Assembly (NCBI RefSeq): GCF_014190775.1
Contig: NZ_JACHVP010000004.1
Span: forward strand, 407,124 to 471,123
From: Leifsonia aquatica
GTDB lineage: Bacteria; Actinomycetota; Actinomycetes; Actinomycetales; Microbacteriaceae
Reading direction: 5' to 3'
Length of the DNA: 64,000 nt
Shown: positions 47,095 to 56,837 of the stretch, piece after piece
How positions within the stretch are numbered: the first letter of the stretch is position 1
Layout of the letters: each line of letters starts with the position of its first letter
Translations under genes and position numbers: made by a program
The notes under the pieces: model-generated
Told to the model about the DNA's origin: nothing
Databases searched by the model: none
What the model saw: only the letters and a program-made list of their open reading frames with translations

Positions 47095-48771
47095 TTACTT
47101 GCTCGCGGGCTTCAGGTTCATGATCACCTGCACGGCAGAGGGCTGGGTCGGGTCGGCGGTCGCGTACTGGTCGCTCTCGCTCGGCCACCCGGTGAACTTG
47201 CGCGTGTTGTACTCGGCGAGCTGCGGGTGGGTGCCGATCGCGATGGCCGGGACGTCCTCGACGAAGATCTTCTGGATCTTGTCGAGAGCGGCCTTGCGGG
47301 ACGCGTCGTCGGACGCCTGCGCGTACTCCTTGAGGAGGGCGGTCGCCTCCGGGTTGTTGTAGCGCCCGAAGTTGTCGGCGACCTTGCCGTCGGCGGCCTG
47401 GTCGAGGTAGGCGCCGTTCATGACGTCGTCGTAGATGTGCCACGGGTTCGAGCCGGAGCCGGTCCAGTGCAGCACGGCGTCGAAGTTGCCCGTCGCCACG
47501 TTGGTGGTCCAGGTGTCGGCGTCGGGGGTGGCGACCTTCGCGTCGGCGCCGAGCGTGTTCTTCACCTGCGTGGCGACCAGCTGGATGCCGGTGACGTAGT
47601 CGTTCCAGCCCTGCGGGTCCTGGAGGGTGAAGGAGACCGGGTTGCCGGACGGGTCGATCAGGGCGCCGTCCTTCCAGGTGTAGCCGGCGTCGGTGAGGAC
47701 CTTCTTGGCGCCGTCGACGTCGATCTTGAAGTTCTGGTCCTTGTACTCCGAAGCGATGTACTGGTCACCGGTCGGCTGCGGGATGCCCGTCACGTTCTTG
47801 AGCTCGGGACCGGCATTGCTGCGCGCCTTCTCGGCGTGCGCCTTGCGGTCGACGACCATGTTGACGGCCTTGCGGAACGCCACGTTGTCGAACGGGGCCT
47901 TGGTCGTGTTGACCAGGATCATGTCCGGGCTCAGCACGTTGGCGCCCCAGAAGACGTTGTGCTTCGGGTCCTTGTCGACGTAGTTCTTCTGGTAGTCCGT
48001 GATGAAGATCTGCGCCCAGTCGGTCTCGCCGTTCTGCAGACCGCGGAGGAGGCCGGTGTTGTCGTTGTACTCGAGGTACTTGAGCTCGCCCACCGGGACC
48101 TTGCCGCCCCAGTAGTCGGTGCGGGCCTTCAGCACGACGCCCTGCGAGGAGAAGGTCTTGATCGTGTACGGGCCGGTGCCGACCGCGTCCTTGACCGCGT
48201 CCTTCGTCGGGTCGGAGATGTTCTTCCACTGGTGCTCGGGCACGATGGCGGTCTGCAGCACGTCGCCCTGCTTGACGAACTTCGACTCCGTGAAGCTGAG
48301 GACCACGTTGCCGCCGTCCTTCTTGACGTCGGCGAGCTTCAGCCCGGCCAGGTCGAGGGCGGGGGTGCTCTTGATGAGGTTGAAGGTGAAGACGATGTCG
48401 TCGGCCGTGAACGGCTTGCCGTCGCTCCACTTGACGCCCTCGCGGGGCGTGACCGTGAGCTGCGTGTAGTCGGAGTTCCACTCGACCTTCGACGCGAGCC
48501 ACGGGGTGGTCTCGTTCTTGCCGACCGGGTTGACCATGGCCAGCGGCTCGAAGATCATCCGGTTGTAGCCGAGCGACTGGCCGGAGCCGGTCGCGATGAA
48601 CGGGTTGTTGATCTGCGTCGCCAGCACGGCCGCGCCGTCCGGCTTCGCGACGGTGATCGATCCGCCCGATCCGCTCGATGCGGTCGATCCGCTGCTCGAG
48701 CATCCCGTGAGGGCCATCGCACTGATGGCGACGACCGCGGAGCCCGCGATCAAGAACTTCCTAAGCCTCAT
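47095..48771 (-). CDS. family 5 extracellular solute-binding lipoprotein
   Basis: 558 aa. Signal with lipobox LTGC at about residues 21-24, then a family-5 (OppA/DppA-like) fold: KVEWNSDYTQLTVTPREGVKWSDGKPFTADDIVFTFNLI, VGTGPYTIKTF, LEYNDNTGLLRGLQNGETDW. First gene of the operon, aaggagaag before the ATG. Members of this family bind peptides or beta-glucosides and cello-oligosaccharides; the GH3 partner favours sugars. Confidence 0.93.
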   Translation of the reverse strand: MRLRKFLIAGSAVVAISAMALTGCSSSGSTASSGSGGSITVAKPDGAAVLATQINNPFIATGSGQSLGYNRMIFEPLAMVNPVGKNETTPWLASKVEWNSDYTQLTVTPREGVKWSDGKPFTADDIVFTFNLIKSTPALDLAGLKLADVKKDGGNVVLSFTESKFVKQGDVLQTAIVPEHQWKNISDPTKDAVKDAVGTGPYTIKTFSSQGVVLKARTDYWGGKVPVGELKYLEYNDNTGLLRGLQNGETDWAQIFITDYQKNYVDKDPKHNVFWGANVLSPDMILVNTTKAPFDNVAFRKAVNMVVDRKAHAEKARSNAGPELKNVTGIPQPTGDQYIASEYKDQNFKIDVDGAKKVLTDAGYTWKDGALIDPSGNPVSFTLQDPQGWNDYVTGIQLVATQVKNTLGADAKVATPDADTWTTNVATGNFDAVLHWTGSGSNPWHIYDDVMNGAYLDQAADGKVADNFGRYNNPEATALLKEYAQASDDASRKAALDKIQKIFVEDVPAIAIGTHPQLAEYNTRKFTGWPSESDQYATADPTQPSAVQVIMNLKPASK

Positions 48772-48831
48772 TGCTTCTCCTTCGTGACGGCACAGTCCTT
48801 GTGCCAGGTGGTGCAGGGTGTGTGGTGAACA

Positions 48832-48861
48832 TAACTTGCTTACTGGTCAGAAAGCAAGTTA
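48832..48861. promoter_or_regulatory. TetR-type operator between binding-protein and tetR genes
   Basis: Perfect 10 bp inverted repeat taacttgctt / aagcaagtta around a 10 nt centre (actggtcaga), 61 bp from the operon's first gene and 58 bp before the TetR gene. Probable site for the divergent TetR protein, controlling both directions. Confidence 0.75.
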
Positions 48862-48918
48862 GCGTGAGGTTACTGGGTGGTAAGCTGCCACGCAACAACG
48901 AGCGAAAGAAGATGCGGG

Positions 48919-49566
48919 ATGGCCACCACCGCCGGCACGGCCAATCCGCGCCCTGAGACCGAGCGCAAGCGCAAGGAGATCCTGCGAGCCGCGGTCGAGG
49001 TCTTCGGCACCAAGGGCTCCACGAACGGCACCCTCGCCGACATCGCCGAGCAGGTCGGGATGACCCACGCCGGCGTGTTGCACCACTTCGGCTCCAAGCA
49101 GAACCTGCTCCTCGAGGTCATCGAGTTCCGCGATCAGGACGACGTCGCCCACCTGGCCGACCGCCACATCCCGGGCGGCCCGGACCTCTTCATGCACCTG
49201 GTCGGCACGGCCCTCCGCAATGCGCAGCGCCCCGGCATCGTGCAGGTCTACACCGTGCTCTCCGCCGAGTCGGTCACCGACGAGCACCCCGCCCGGAGCT
49301 ACTTCGAGGACCGCTACCGGACGCTCCGGCGCGAGATCGACGACGCCTTCCGGGAGCTGTGCGTGCAGGAGGGTGTCGTCGACCCCCAGTCGGTCGACAA
49401 GGCCGCGGCCTCCATCCTCGCCGTCATGGACGGACTCCAGCTCCAGTGGCTCCTCGAGCCCTCCGATGTCGACCTCGCCGGCGCCAGCGAGTTCGCCATC
49501 CGGGCGATCGTGAACGGCGTCCTCTACCCGGGCCCCGAGCTGACGTCGTACGTGCGCGAGGCCTGA
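48919..49566 (+). CDS. TetR-family transcriptional regulator
   Basis: 215 aa from ATG 48919. N-terminal helix-turn-helix: RKRKEILRAAVEVFGTKGSTNGTLADIAEQVGMTHAGVLHHFGSKQNLLLEVIEFRD; the rest is a helical ligand domain. Divergent from the GH3/Opp operon with the palindrome at 48832-48861 between, so it is the likely local repressor, with a beta-glucoside or product as inducer. Confidence 0.92.
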   Translation: MATTAGTANPRPETERKRKEILRAAVEVFGTKGSTNGTLADIAEQVGMTHAGVLHHFGSKQNLLLEVIEFRDQDDVAHLADRHIPGGPDLFMHLVGTALRNAQRPGIVQVYTVLSAESVTDEHPARSYFEDRYRTLRREIDDAFRELCVQEGVVDPQSVDKAAASILAVMDGLQLQWLLEPSDVDLAGASEFAIRAIVNGVLYPGPELTSYVREA

Positions 49567-49579
49567 GACCCGCTGGCCC

Positions 49580-50638
49580 ATGGACCGCGGAACCGACGTG
49601 CCGGATGACGCAGCGACGGGGATCCCGTTGTCGCGCGCGTTCTTCGACGACGTGGTCGCACCCCTCCTCTCGGCGTCGCTCCCCCGTCTCCGCTTCGGCG
49701 CCGGGCGGCTCGGGACCGGCTCGGACGTCCTCGGCTTCGACGACGACGTCTCCCGCGACCACGACTGGGGCCTCCGGCTGAGCCTCTTCGTGCCCGCCGA
49801 TGCGGTCGGTGACGTCTCTGCGCTGCTCGACGACGACCTCCCGGACACCTTCCGCGGGCTCCCCACCCGGTTCGCCTTCACCGGCGAGAGTCTCGTGCGC
49901 CATCACGTCGAGGTGACATCGGTGAGGGAGTTCGCCGTCGCCCGGCTGGGATTCGACCCGCGCGACGGCATCGACGTGCACGACTGGCTGTCGGTGTCCG
50001 GCCAGGCCGCGCTCGAGGTGACGGCCGGCGCGGTCTTCGCGGACCCGACCGGCGAGCTCGGAGCCGTTCGCCGAGCGCTGGCCTGGTACCCGGACGACCT
50101 GTGGCGGTATGTCCTGGCCAGCGACTGGGAGCGGATCGCGCAGGAACTGCCGCTGATGGCCCGGGCGGCAGAGGTCGGCGACGACATCGGCGCACGCATC
50201 ATCGCGGCCCGGCTGTCCCAGATCGCGATGCACCTGGCGTTCCTGCTCGAGCGCACCTGGCCGCCGTACGCGAAGTGGTTCGGCTCGGCATTCGCGTGCC
50301 TGCCGAACGCGGGCCCCGTCGGCGGATCGATCGCCGCGGTGCTGGACGCGCGCAATCTCGCGACGAGACATCGCGGACTCGACGACGCCCTCCAGTTCCT
50401 CCTCGACCGACAGAACGCGCTCGGCCTGACCTCCGTGGAGACCGCGCTCGTCCCGTTCTGGGATCGCCCGCACCTGCACCCGGATCCGGCGATCGCGACC
50501 CGGCTCCTCGAGGGCATCGCCGACCCGGAGGTGCGACGCCTTCCCCGTGGGCGCGGCTCGATCGAGCAGCGCACCGACAACGTGGCCGTTCTCACGGACC
50601 CGGCGGCGCGGCGGGCCTCCGTCCGGGATCCGGATTGA
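49580..50638 (+). CDS. DUF4037 protein, nucleotidyltransferase-like
   Basis: 352 aa, 13 bp after tetR. The N-terminal part has the GTGSDVLGFDDDVSRDHDWGLRLSLFV pattern of DUF4037, a nucleotidyltransferase-fold family (GS...D-x-D/H-like). A helical C-terminal half (VGDDIGARIIAARLSQIAMHLAFLLERTWPPYAKWFGSAF) follows. Often annotated near aminoglycoside-type adenylyltransferases, but no substrate is known. May share the tetR transcript. Confidence 0.85.
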   Translation: MDRGTDVPDDAATGIPLSRAFFDDVVAPLLSASLPRLRFGAGRLGTGSDVLGFDDDVSRDHDWGLRLSLFVPADAVGDVSALLDDDLPDTFRGLPTRFAFTGESLVRHHVEVTSVREFAVARLGFDPRDGIDVHDWLSVSGQAALEVTAGAVFADPTGELGAVRRALAWYPDDLWRYVLASDWERIAQELPLMARAAEVGDDIGARIIAARLSQIAMHLAFLLERTWPPYAKWFGSAFACLPNAGPVGGSIAAVLDARNLATRHRGLDDALQFLLDRQNALGLTSVETALVPFWDRPHLHPDPAIATRLLEGIADPEVRRLPRGRGSIEQRTDNVAVLTDPAARRASVRDPD

Positions 50639-50838
50639 ACATGAGAATTTCTCAGAAACTCTTCCCCTGACCTCCTCCGCGCCGCTAAACTGCGGCCGCA
50701 AGCGTACTGGCATGTTGCACCCGACGATGTGGCCGAAGCGCAGCTGACAGCACGAGCGCCCGTGGGACATCCGCGTGCGCCCGGTGACCCACGAGGCAGT
50801 GCGGCCGCCGGTCGGAGATCTCGACGATCGGGGTTCAC

Positions 50839-53800
50839 GTGCGTACTCGACTCATCGCCTGCCTCGCCGCCGTGGCGACGCTCGCGATCGGAAGCATCGC
50901 CCTCCAGGCACCGCAGAAGGCCGAGGCACTGTCGCCGGACCTGCCCTTCAGCGCCGACGCCCTGCCCACCTGGCAGACCAATGGAACCGTGTGGCAGGTG
51001 GCGATCTCCCACGGCAAGGCGGTCGTCGGCGGGACCTTCACCCAGATCCGCCCGGGCGCGGGCCAGTCGGGGTCCGCCCGGGATCTGCAGAGCCTCGCCA
51101 TCCTGAACGCGGCGACGGGAGAACCCGACGGGTGCCAGCTGCCCGTCTCCTTCGGCAGCAGTGCCGCATCGGTGTACGCGGTCAAGGCCTCCCCCGACGG
51201 CGACACCGTCTTCATCGGCGGACAGTTCACCAGCGTCGGCGGTGTGTCCGTGAACCGTCTCGCGGAGATCAACGTCCAGACGTGCACCGTGCTGCCGTTC
51301 CGGGTGAGCGGCATCTCCAGCTACGTGCTCGAGATCGAGCCCTCCGCCACCGCCGTGTACTTCGGCGGCGTGTTCCAGACCGTCGCGGGTCAGACCCGGC
51401 GCAGCTTCGCGAAGGTCGACCGCGCCGGAGCGCTGCAGACCGCCTTCGTGGCCAACGCCTCCGGCGCGACACAGGATCTGTACAGCACCACCATCGTGCC
51501 CGGCAAGAACGCGCGCGGGGACGCGCTCCAGCTCTCGCCCGACGGCACCCGACTCGCCATCGGCGGCGACTGGTTCGACGTCAACGGCTCGGCGACCCAC
51601 AGCTTCGCCGTCGTGGACTCCACGACCGGCGCTGTGCTGCGCACCTGGCCGGCGAGCACCGTCGGGCCCACCTCGCGGACCAAGACGATCAGCTCCGACG
51701 GCACGCGGTTCTACGTCGCCCAAGAAGGTTTCAACGGCTACGACGGCGCCCTCGCCTACAACTGGTCCGACTACAGCCAGGCATGGCGCGACAACTGCGC
51801 CGGCGCGACGCAGACGATCGTCCCCTATCAGGGCCTACTGATCGAGGCGCACCACCACCACGACTGCTCCGCGCAGGGGATGTATCCGGACGGCCGCCGC
51901 ATCTACCTGACCATGACGCACGCGACCGATCCGCTGCAGACGCACATCGGCTGGGTGCCGGAGCTGAACGACGGCACCGGTGAAGGCATCGGCCCGCGCA
52001 CCATCGCGGTCGGGACCGGGACGGATGCGACGCCGTACCTCTGGGTCGGCGGCGAGTTCACGCGGGTCAACGGCGCGAGCCAGCAGGGCCTGACCCGGTT
52101 CAACTCGACCGACACGGGTGCGCCGCCCGCACCCACCATCGCGGCGCGGGCGATCACGCCCGGCGCCGTGCAGGTGAACATCCGCGGCGTCTACGATCCG
52201 GACGACTCCGACCTCACGTACGCCGTCTACCGCGGGACCGACACGACCACCCCCGTCTGGACGGGTGTCGCCGAGTCGAAGCACTGGTACCGCTACCAGG
52301 CGACCTTCGTCGACGCGAACGTGACGCCGGGGACGACCTACAGCTACCGCGTGCGGGCGATCGATCGCGCGAACAACCAGAGCGGACTCTCCGCCGCGGC
52401 GACGGCCACCGCCTCCTCGACGGGCTCTGCCTACGCATCGACCGTGATCGCCGACCAGCCGCGGCTGTTCTACCGCTACGACGACACGGCGAGCGCGCAG
52501 TGGGTCGTGGACAGTGCCGGCCAGACCGTCGTGGGCTTGAACGGCCTCGCCCAGAACGGCGTGACCAGGACGGCCACCGGCGCGATCTCCGGTGACCCAA
52601 GCGGGAGTGCGACCTTCAGCGACACCCAGGCGAGCGGGCTGCCGCAGTACATCTGGAACGACGTCATCGCGAACGGGCCGACCGTCTACTCCGTCGAGAC
52701 CTGGTTCCGGACGACCTCCACGACGGGCGGCGCTCTCGTCAACTACGGCTCGTCGAACGGGCGGCCGCGCACGGACGACGGCACGGATCGCCTCAGCACG
52801 ACGGTCGACCGCGTCGTCTACATGGAGAACGGGACGGGCTTCCTCCGCTTCGGCGTGAGGGCCGGCGCCGGCACGACCACGCTCCGCAGCACGGCCGCGC
52901 TGAACAACGGCCAGTGGCACCACGTCGTCGCCACCCAGGGACCAGGCGGCATGCGCCTGTACGTCGACGGCGCGCTCCAGTCGCAGAACTCCACGACGGG
53001 CAACGCCACCTATTACGGTACGTGGCACGTCGGCGGCGACAGCCTCAGCGGCTACCCGTCGACGGGCAACGCGCAGACGAACCGGTACTTCGACGGGCAG
53101 CTGGACGAGACGGCGGTCTACTACCGGGCCCTCTCGGCGCAGCAGGCCCTGAACCACTACCGCGTCGGGACGGGCTACGTCGACACCACGGCCCCGAGCG
53201 TGCCGCAGGGAGTCGCGGCCGCCTTCGACGGCGCCAACGTGGACGTCTCGTGGAGCGCCGCGTCGGACGACATCGGCGTCGCGGGCTATCGCGTCTATCG
53301 CGGCACGACGGCCGGGTTCACTCCGGCTGCCGACACGCTGCGCGCGACCGTCACCACGACGACGTTCGAGGACGTCGCGCCGGCACCGGGCACGTACTAC
53401 TACAAGGTCATCGCGTTCGACGGGGCCGGCAACGCCAGTGCCGCCTCCGCGGCATCGGGCGCGGCCACGGTCGTCGACGTGGCGGCGCCGTCCGTTCCGG
53501 CGGGCGTCACCGCGACGGCGAACGGGCTCGCCGCGGACGTCTCCTGGACCGCCTCCACCGACAACGTCGGCGTCACCGGCTACGCGCTCTACCGCGGGCA
53601 GAACGCCGATTTCGCACCCAGCGCGGACACCCTCATCCAGCCGAGCATCGCCGGCACCGCGTACCACGACGCTCCCCTCTCCGAGGGCACCTGGTATTAC
53701 AAGGTGACCGCACGGGATGCCGCCGGCAACGTCTCCGGCGCGTCGAGCGCGGCGTCGGTGACCACCGTGGCCCCGGACACGGCCGCGCCGAGCGTGCCGA

Positions 53801-54594
53801 CCGGGCTGACCGCGACCGTCGATGCGGGGAACAACGTCGGGCTGAGCTGGAGCGCCTCCACCGACAACGTGGGCGTCACGGGCTATCTCGTCTACCGGGG
53901 CACGACCCCCGGCTTCACGGCGGACGACGCCTCCCGGATCGGCAACACAACGGGCACGACCTTCACCGACTCGGCCCGCCCCCAGGGCACCTGGTACTAC
54001 GCGGTGGCCGCGACGGATGCCGCGTCGAATGTGAGTGGCGCCTCGGCCACCGCGGCCGCGACGGTCTCCGGCCCGGCCGCGCCTCCCACGACGCAGACCA
54101 TCGTGACGAGCGCCGACACGATGGCGGCCGCCGTGAACCCGACCTTCGCCTACGGGACCACGAACCAGCTCTCGTCGCGCTTCAACACCGCGATCGAGTC
54201 CTTCCTGCGATTCGACCTCCCGGCGGCACCCCCCGGGCAGGTGCTCACCTCGGCGACCATCTCGCTCCGAACATCCACCGACCCCACGGCCGGATCGGCC
54301 GACACCCACGAGTTCCGTCTCGTCACCGGCGCCTGGGACGAGGCGACCCTCACCTGGAACAACCGGCCGACGGCCGCGGGACCGACCGTGCTCGGCCAGC
54401 TCGCCGGAGCCACCGCGGTGAACACGGCCTACACCGCCACCCTGTCCGCCGCCGACCTCGCCCCGCTCGCCGGCAGCTCCATCACCCTCCGACTCGCGAG
54501 CACCGCCGGTAGCGACAACGTGCGGCTGTGGTCGCGCGAGGCGACCGTGGCGGGCTTCCAGCCGACGCTGACACTCGTCTACACGACGCCGTGA
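50839..54594 (+). CDS. large secreted multidomain protein: propeller, LamG, FN3 repeats, DNRLRE
   Basis: 1251 aa from GTG 50839. Signal peptide (1-30). Residues about 38-400 contain repeated WQVAISHGKAVVGGTFTQI / VFIGGQFTSVGGVSVNRLAEI units, i.e. a beta-propeller. One FN3-like domain (about 425-530) and a LamG/concanavalin-like domain (about 531-776, QWHHVVATQGPGGMRLYVDG) follow, then three close FN3 repeats (from about 780, 878 and 978, each with SASTDNVGVTGYxxYRG). A DNRLRE domain ends it (1085-1251). No catalytic motif or wall anchor; probably binds polysaccharide outside the cell. Confidence 0.85.
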   Translation: MRTRLIACLAAVATLAIGSIALQAPQKAEALSPDLPFSADALPTWQTNGTVWQVAISHGKAVVGGTFTQIRPGAGQSGSARDLQSLAILNAATGEPDGCQLPVSFGSSAASVYAVKASPDGDTVFIGGQFTSVGGVSVNRLAEINVQTCTVLPFRVSGISSYVLEIEPSATAVYFGGVFQTVAGQTRRSFAKVDRAGALQTAFVANASGATQDLYSTTIVPGKNARGDALQLSPDGTRLAIGGDWFDVNGSATHSFAVVDSTTGAVLRTWPASTVGPTSRTKTISSDGTRFYVAQEGFNGYDGALAYNWSDYSQAWRDNCAGATQTIVPYQGLLIEAHHHHDCSAQGMYPDGRRIYLTMTHATDPLQTHIGWVPELNDGTGEGIGPRTIAVGTGTDATPYLWVGGEFTRVNGASQQGLTRFNSTDTGAPPAPTIAARAITPGAVQVNIRGVYDPDDSDLTYAVYRGTDTTTPVWTGVAESKHWYRYQATFVDANVTPGTTYSYRVRAIDRANNQSGLSAAATATASSTGSAYASTVIADQPRLFYRYDDTASAQWVVDSAGQTVVGLNGLAQNGVTRTATGAISGDPSGSATFSDTQASGLPQYIWNDVIANGPTVYSVETWFRTTSTTGGALVNYGSSNGRPRTDDGTDRLSTTVDRVVYMENGTGFLRFGVRAGAGTTTLRSTAALNNGQWHHVVATQGPGGMRLYVDGALQSQNSTTGNATYYGTWHVGGDSLSGYPSTGNAQTNRYFDGQLDETAVYYRALSAQQALNHYRVGTGYVDTTAPSVPQGVAAAFDGANVDVSWSAASDDIGVAGYRVYRGTTAGFTPAADTLRATVTTTTFEDVAPAPGTYYYKVIAFDGAGNASAASAASGAATVVDVAAPSVPAGVTATANGLAADVSWTASTDNVGVTGYALYRGQNADFAPSADTLIQPSIAGTAYHDAPLSEGTWYYKVTARDAAGNVSGASSAASVTTVAPDTAAPSVPTGLTATVDAGNNVGLSWSASTDNVGVTGYLVYRGTTPGFTADDASRIGNTTGTTFTDSARPQGTWYYAVAATDAASNVSGASATAAATVSGPAAPPTTQTIVTSADTMAAAVNPTFAYGTTNQLSSRFNTAIESFLRFDLPAAPPGQVLTSATISLRTSTDPTAGSADTHEFRLVTGAWDEATLTWNNRPTAAGPTVLGQLAGATAVNTAYTATLSAADLAPLAGSSITLRLASTAGSDNVRLWSREATVAGFQPTLTLVYTTP

Positions 54595-54607
54595 GTGGAT
54601 GACGGGT

Positions 54608-54636
54608 TTGGCCGACAACGCGGGACCGGGTAGTCT
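54608..54636 (+). promoter_or_regulatory. promoter of tRNA-Gly
   Basis: TTGGCC (54608-54613), 17 nt, TAGTCT (54631-54636), 46 bp before the tRNA. Good sigma-70-type spacing. Confidence 0.65.
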
Positions 54637-54682
54637 GGGCGGCAGTCCCGCACCCCAGTGGATCACTGGGATCGAGGGCCAC

Positions 54683-54756
54683 GCGAGTGTAGTTCAATGG
54701 TAGAACTTCAGCTTCCCAAGCTGATAGCGCGGGTTCGATTCCCGTCACTCGCTCCA
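54683..54756 (+). tRNA. tRNA-Gly(CCC)
   Basis: 74 nt including encoded CCA. Acceptor stem gcgagtg / cactcgc (7 bp), D arm gttc-aatggta-gaac, anticodon stem tcagc / gctga with loop TTCCCAA (anticodon CCC, reads GGG), and T arm with loop TTCGATT. All arms close properly. Confidence 0.95.
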
Positions 54757-54812
54757 ATTTTCCGCTCCGTCGATGAGTGTGTCAGGCGTCGGCTGGCGGC
54801 CTTCTCACAGCT

Positions 54813-55775
54813 CTAGTCCTCGAGTGGAGCGAATGCCCGCCGGTACTGCTGCGGGCTGATCCCCAGGGCGTTGCGGAAGGCCGGGCGTAGCGCGGTCGCG
54901 CTGCTGAACCCGGTCCGGTGGGCGACTTGCTCGACGGTCAGGGTCGTCGTCTCCAGCAGCTCCTGGGCTGTCAGGACGCGTTGGCGGAGTATCCACTGCA
55001 TGGCGGACTGGCCCACGGTCGCAGTGAAGTCCCGGTCGAGGGTGCGCCGGCTGGTGCCGTACCACCGCGCGAGGTCGTCCACTGTGAGCGCCCGCGGGAG
55101 GTTGGCGATGACTCGCTCCTGGATGGCCGCGATCGTGGGTGAAGCCGACCGGAGCGGTTCGGGTTGCGCGAACTGATTCTGGCTTCCGTGACGGTGTGGT
55201 GCGGTGACCATCCGGCGCGCGATCGCGTTCGCCGCGGCCGAGCCCCATTCGCGTCGGACGTAATGCAGGCACGCGTCCAGGCCGGCAGCTGTGCCTGCGG
55301 AGGTGATGACGTTGCCCTCATCGACGTACAGCCCGCTGTCATCGACGACCGTGTTCGGGAAGCGGTTCGCGAAGTCGTGCACCCATCGCCAGTGAGTGAT
55401 CGCCCGGTGCCCGTCGAGGAGGCCGGCGTACGCCAGAGCGTAAGCGCCGGAGCAGAGGCCCATGACGGTGGCCCCGTCATCCACCGCTCGCTTCAAGACG
55501 CCCACCAGCGCGTCGGACGGTCGACTCTCCGGGTCCGGCCAGTTCGGGACGATCACGACACCGGCGTCATCGGCTGCACCCAGCCCGCTCAATCCCGTCA
55601 GCGAGAGGCCACCGGTGGTCGCAGACGTGTCGGCCTCTGAGACCGCTACGACACGCAGCGGCGGAGCGCCCGTCACCGTCCGGTCGACGCCGAACACGCT
55701 GATCGGGACGGCCGTCTCGAACAGCAGCGCCGTGTCCGGCACGATGACGGCGGCGAGATGACGATCACGGTCCAT
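54813..55775 (-). CDS. GlxA-type AraC-family regulator with DJ-1/PfpI domain
   Basis: 320 aa. The N-terminal amidotransferase-like domain (about 8-180) has a Cys in the nucleophile elbow (VMGLCSGAYALAYAG). Two AraC helix-turn-helix units follow at the C terminus (LTVDDLARWYGTSRRTLDRDF and LTVEQVAHRTGFSSATALRPAFRNALG). Family members respond to small metabolites. Divergent from the NADP oxidoreductase gene (70 bp between), its likely target. Confidence 0.92.
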   Translation of the reverse strand: MDRDRHLAAVIVPDTALLFETAVPISVFGVDRTVTGAPPLRVVAVSEADTSATTGGLSLTGLSGLGAADDAGVVIVPNWPDPESRPSDALVGVLKRAVDDGATVMGLCSGAYALAYAGLLDGHRAITHWRWVHDFANRFPNTVVDDSGLYVDEGNVITSAGTAAGLDACLHYVRREWGSAAANAIARRMVTAPHRHGSQNQFAQPEPLRSASPTIAAIQERVIANLPRALTVDDLARWYGTSRRTLDRDFTATVGQSAMQWILRQRVLTAQELLETTTLTVEQVAHRTGFSSATALRPAFRNALGISPQQYRRAFAPLED

Positions 55776-55845
55776 GACCGGATCTTATCGACAACGTGCT
55801 GATCGGCCACTGGTGGTGGCTCTGCCGGATCGGAAGGGTGGGTTC

Positions 55846-56508
55846 ATGCACGTCTCCGCTGAACACGCCCGGCCCCGCCTCGCCGTCATCGGCTCGGGCC
55901 GCATGGGCGACGCCCTCGTCCGACTCCTGGCCGCTCACGGCGGGGAGGTGGTGTGGGCGGGCAGAGCCCCCGAGCGACTGCAGCGCACGATCGACGAGCT
56001 CGGACTGGTGCGCGTTCGGCCGCTCGGGGTCCGCGAGGCCATCGACGTCAGCGACGTCATCGTCCTCGCGCTCTGGCATCAGCACGCGCTCGAGTTCGTG
56101 TCGGAGCACCAGCGCCGTCTGCAGGGAAAGATCATCGTCGACATCGCCAACCCGTTCACCGAGGACTTCACGGATTTCACCCTGCCGGAGACCACGTCAG
56201 CGGCCGAAGAGCTGGCCGAGGCCGTACCGGGAGCTGCGGTCGTCGGGGCGTTGAAGAACACGTTCTGGGTGGTCTTCGACGACCCGCAGTTTCCGGAGGG
56301 AGAATCCGACATTCTCGTCACCGGCGACGACCAGCACGCGAAAGAGCGAGTCATGAGCGTCTTCAGCGACCTCCCGTTCCGCGTCCTGGACGCGGGACGG
56401 CTGCGCAACAACCGCACGATCGAACGGATGACCCTGCTCTCGCGTGAGATCGCCATCCGTTACGACCACTACCCGCGGACCACCTGGCGCCTCCTCGGCC
56501 AAGCCTGA
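55846..56508 (+). CDS. NADP/F420-type oxidoreductase
   Basis: 220 aa from ATG 55846 (ggaaggg). The N-terminal Rossmann motif AVIGSGRMGDALVRLLAAHGGEVVWAGRAPE has Arg placed for NADP phosphate. The rest follows the F420-dependent NADP reductase family (VIVLALWHQHALEF, DIANPFTEDF, AVVGALKNTFW). Could reduce F420 or another small substrate. Likely controlled by the divergent GlxA-type regulator. Confidence 0.88.
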   Translation: MHVSAEHARPRLAVIGSGRMGDALVRLLAAHGGEVVWAGRAPERLQRTIDELGLVRVRPLGVREAIDVSDVIVLALWHQHALEFVSEHQRRLQGKIIVDIANPFTEDFTDFTLPETTSAAEELAEAVPGAAVVGALKNTFWVVFDDPQFPEGESDILVTGDDQHAKERVMSVFSDLPFRVLDAGRLRNNRTIERMTLLSREIAIRYDHYPRTTWRLLGQA

Positions 56509-56519
56509 GCGATCCCGGC

Positions 56520-56837
56520 CTACCCGTCGCCCAGCGTGAGCGTGACCGTCCGCCCCGCCGCGACCTTCGCCCCTCCTTCCGGCTTCTGCGACACGATGAG
56601 CCGCGTGGGCGAGGCCGTCGCGGGTTCGCCGTGCTCGCCCAGCACCGCCACGCGGTAGCCGGCGTTGCGGAGCAGTTCGACGCCCTTGTCGGCGGGCTTG
56701 CCGACCACGTCGAGCAGGGCGGGAGCAGCACTGTCCGACGACGACGGGGGCACGGTCTCGCACGCCGTGAGACCGCCGAGGGTCAGCGCGACGGCGGCGC
56801 ATGCCCCGAGCGCGCGGAGACGGCCGCGAGCGATCAT
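56520..56837 (-). CDS. PASTA-domain lipoprotein
   Basis: 105 aa. Signal with lipobox LTAC, a short Ser/Pro linker and a single PASTA domain (LLDVVGKPADKGVELLRNAGYRV to VSQKPEGGAKVAAGRTVTLTLG). PASTA domains bind peptidoglycan fragments or beta-lactams when attached to kinases or PBPs; here the domain stands alone on a lipid anchor. Converges on the NADP oxidoreductase gene. Confidence 0.85.
   Translation of the reverse strand: MIARGRLRALGACAAVALTLGGLTACETVPPSSSDSAAPALLDVVGKPADKGVELLRNAGYRVAVLGEHGEPATASPTRLIVSQKPEGGAKVAAGRTVTLTLGDG

Noticed and set aside
51835..54666. 943-codon open frame on the minus strand
   Set aside because: Antisense shadow of the secreted multidomain protein, whose FN3 and LamG motifs are clear.
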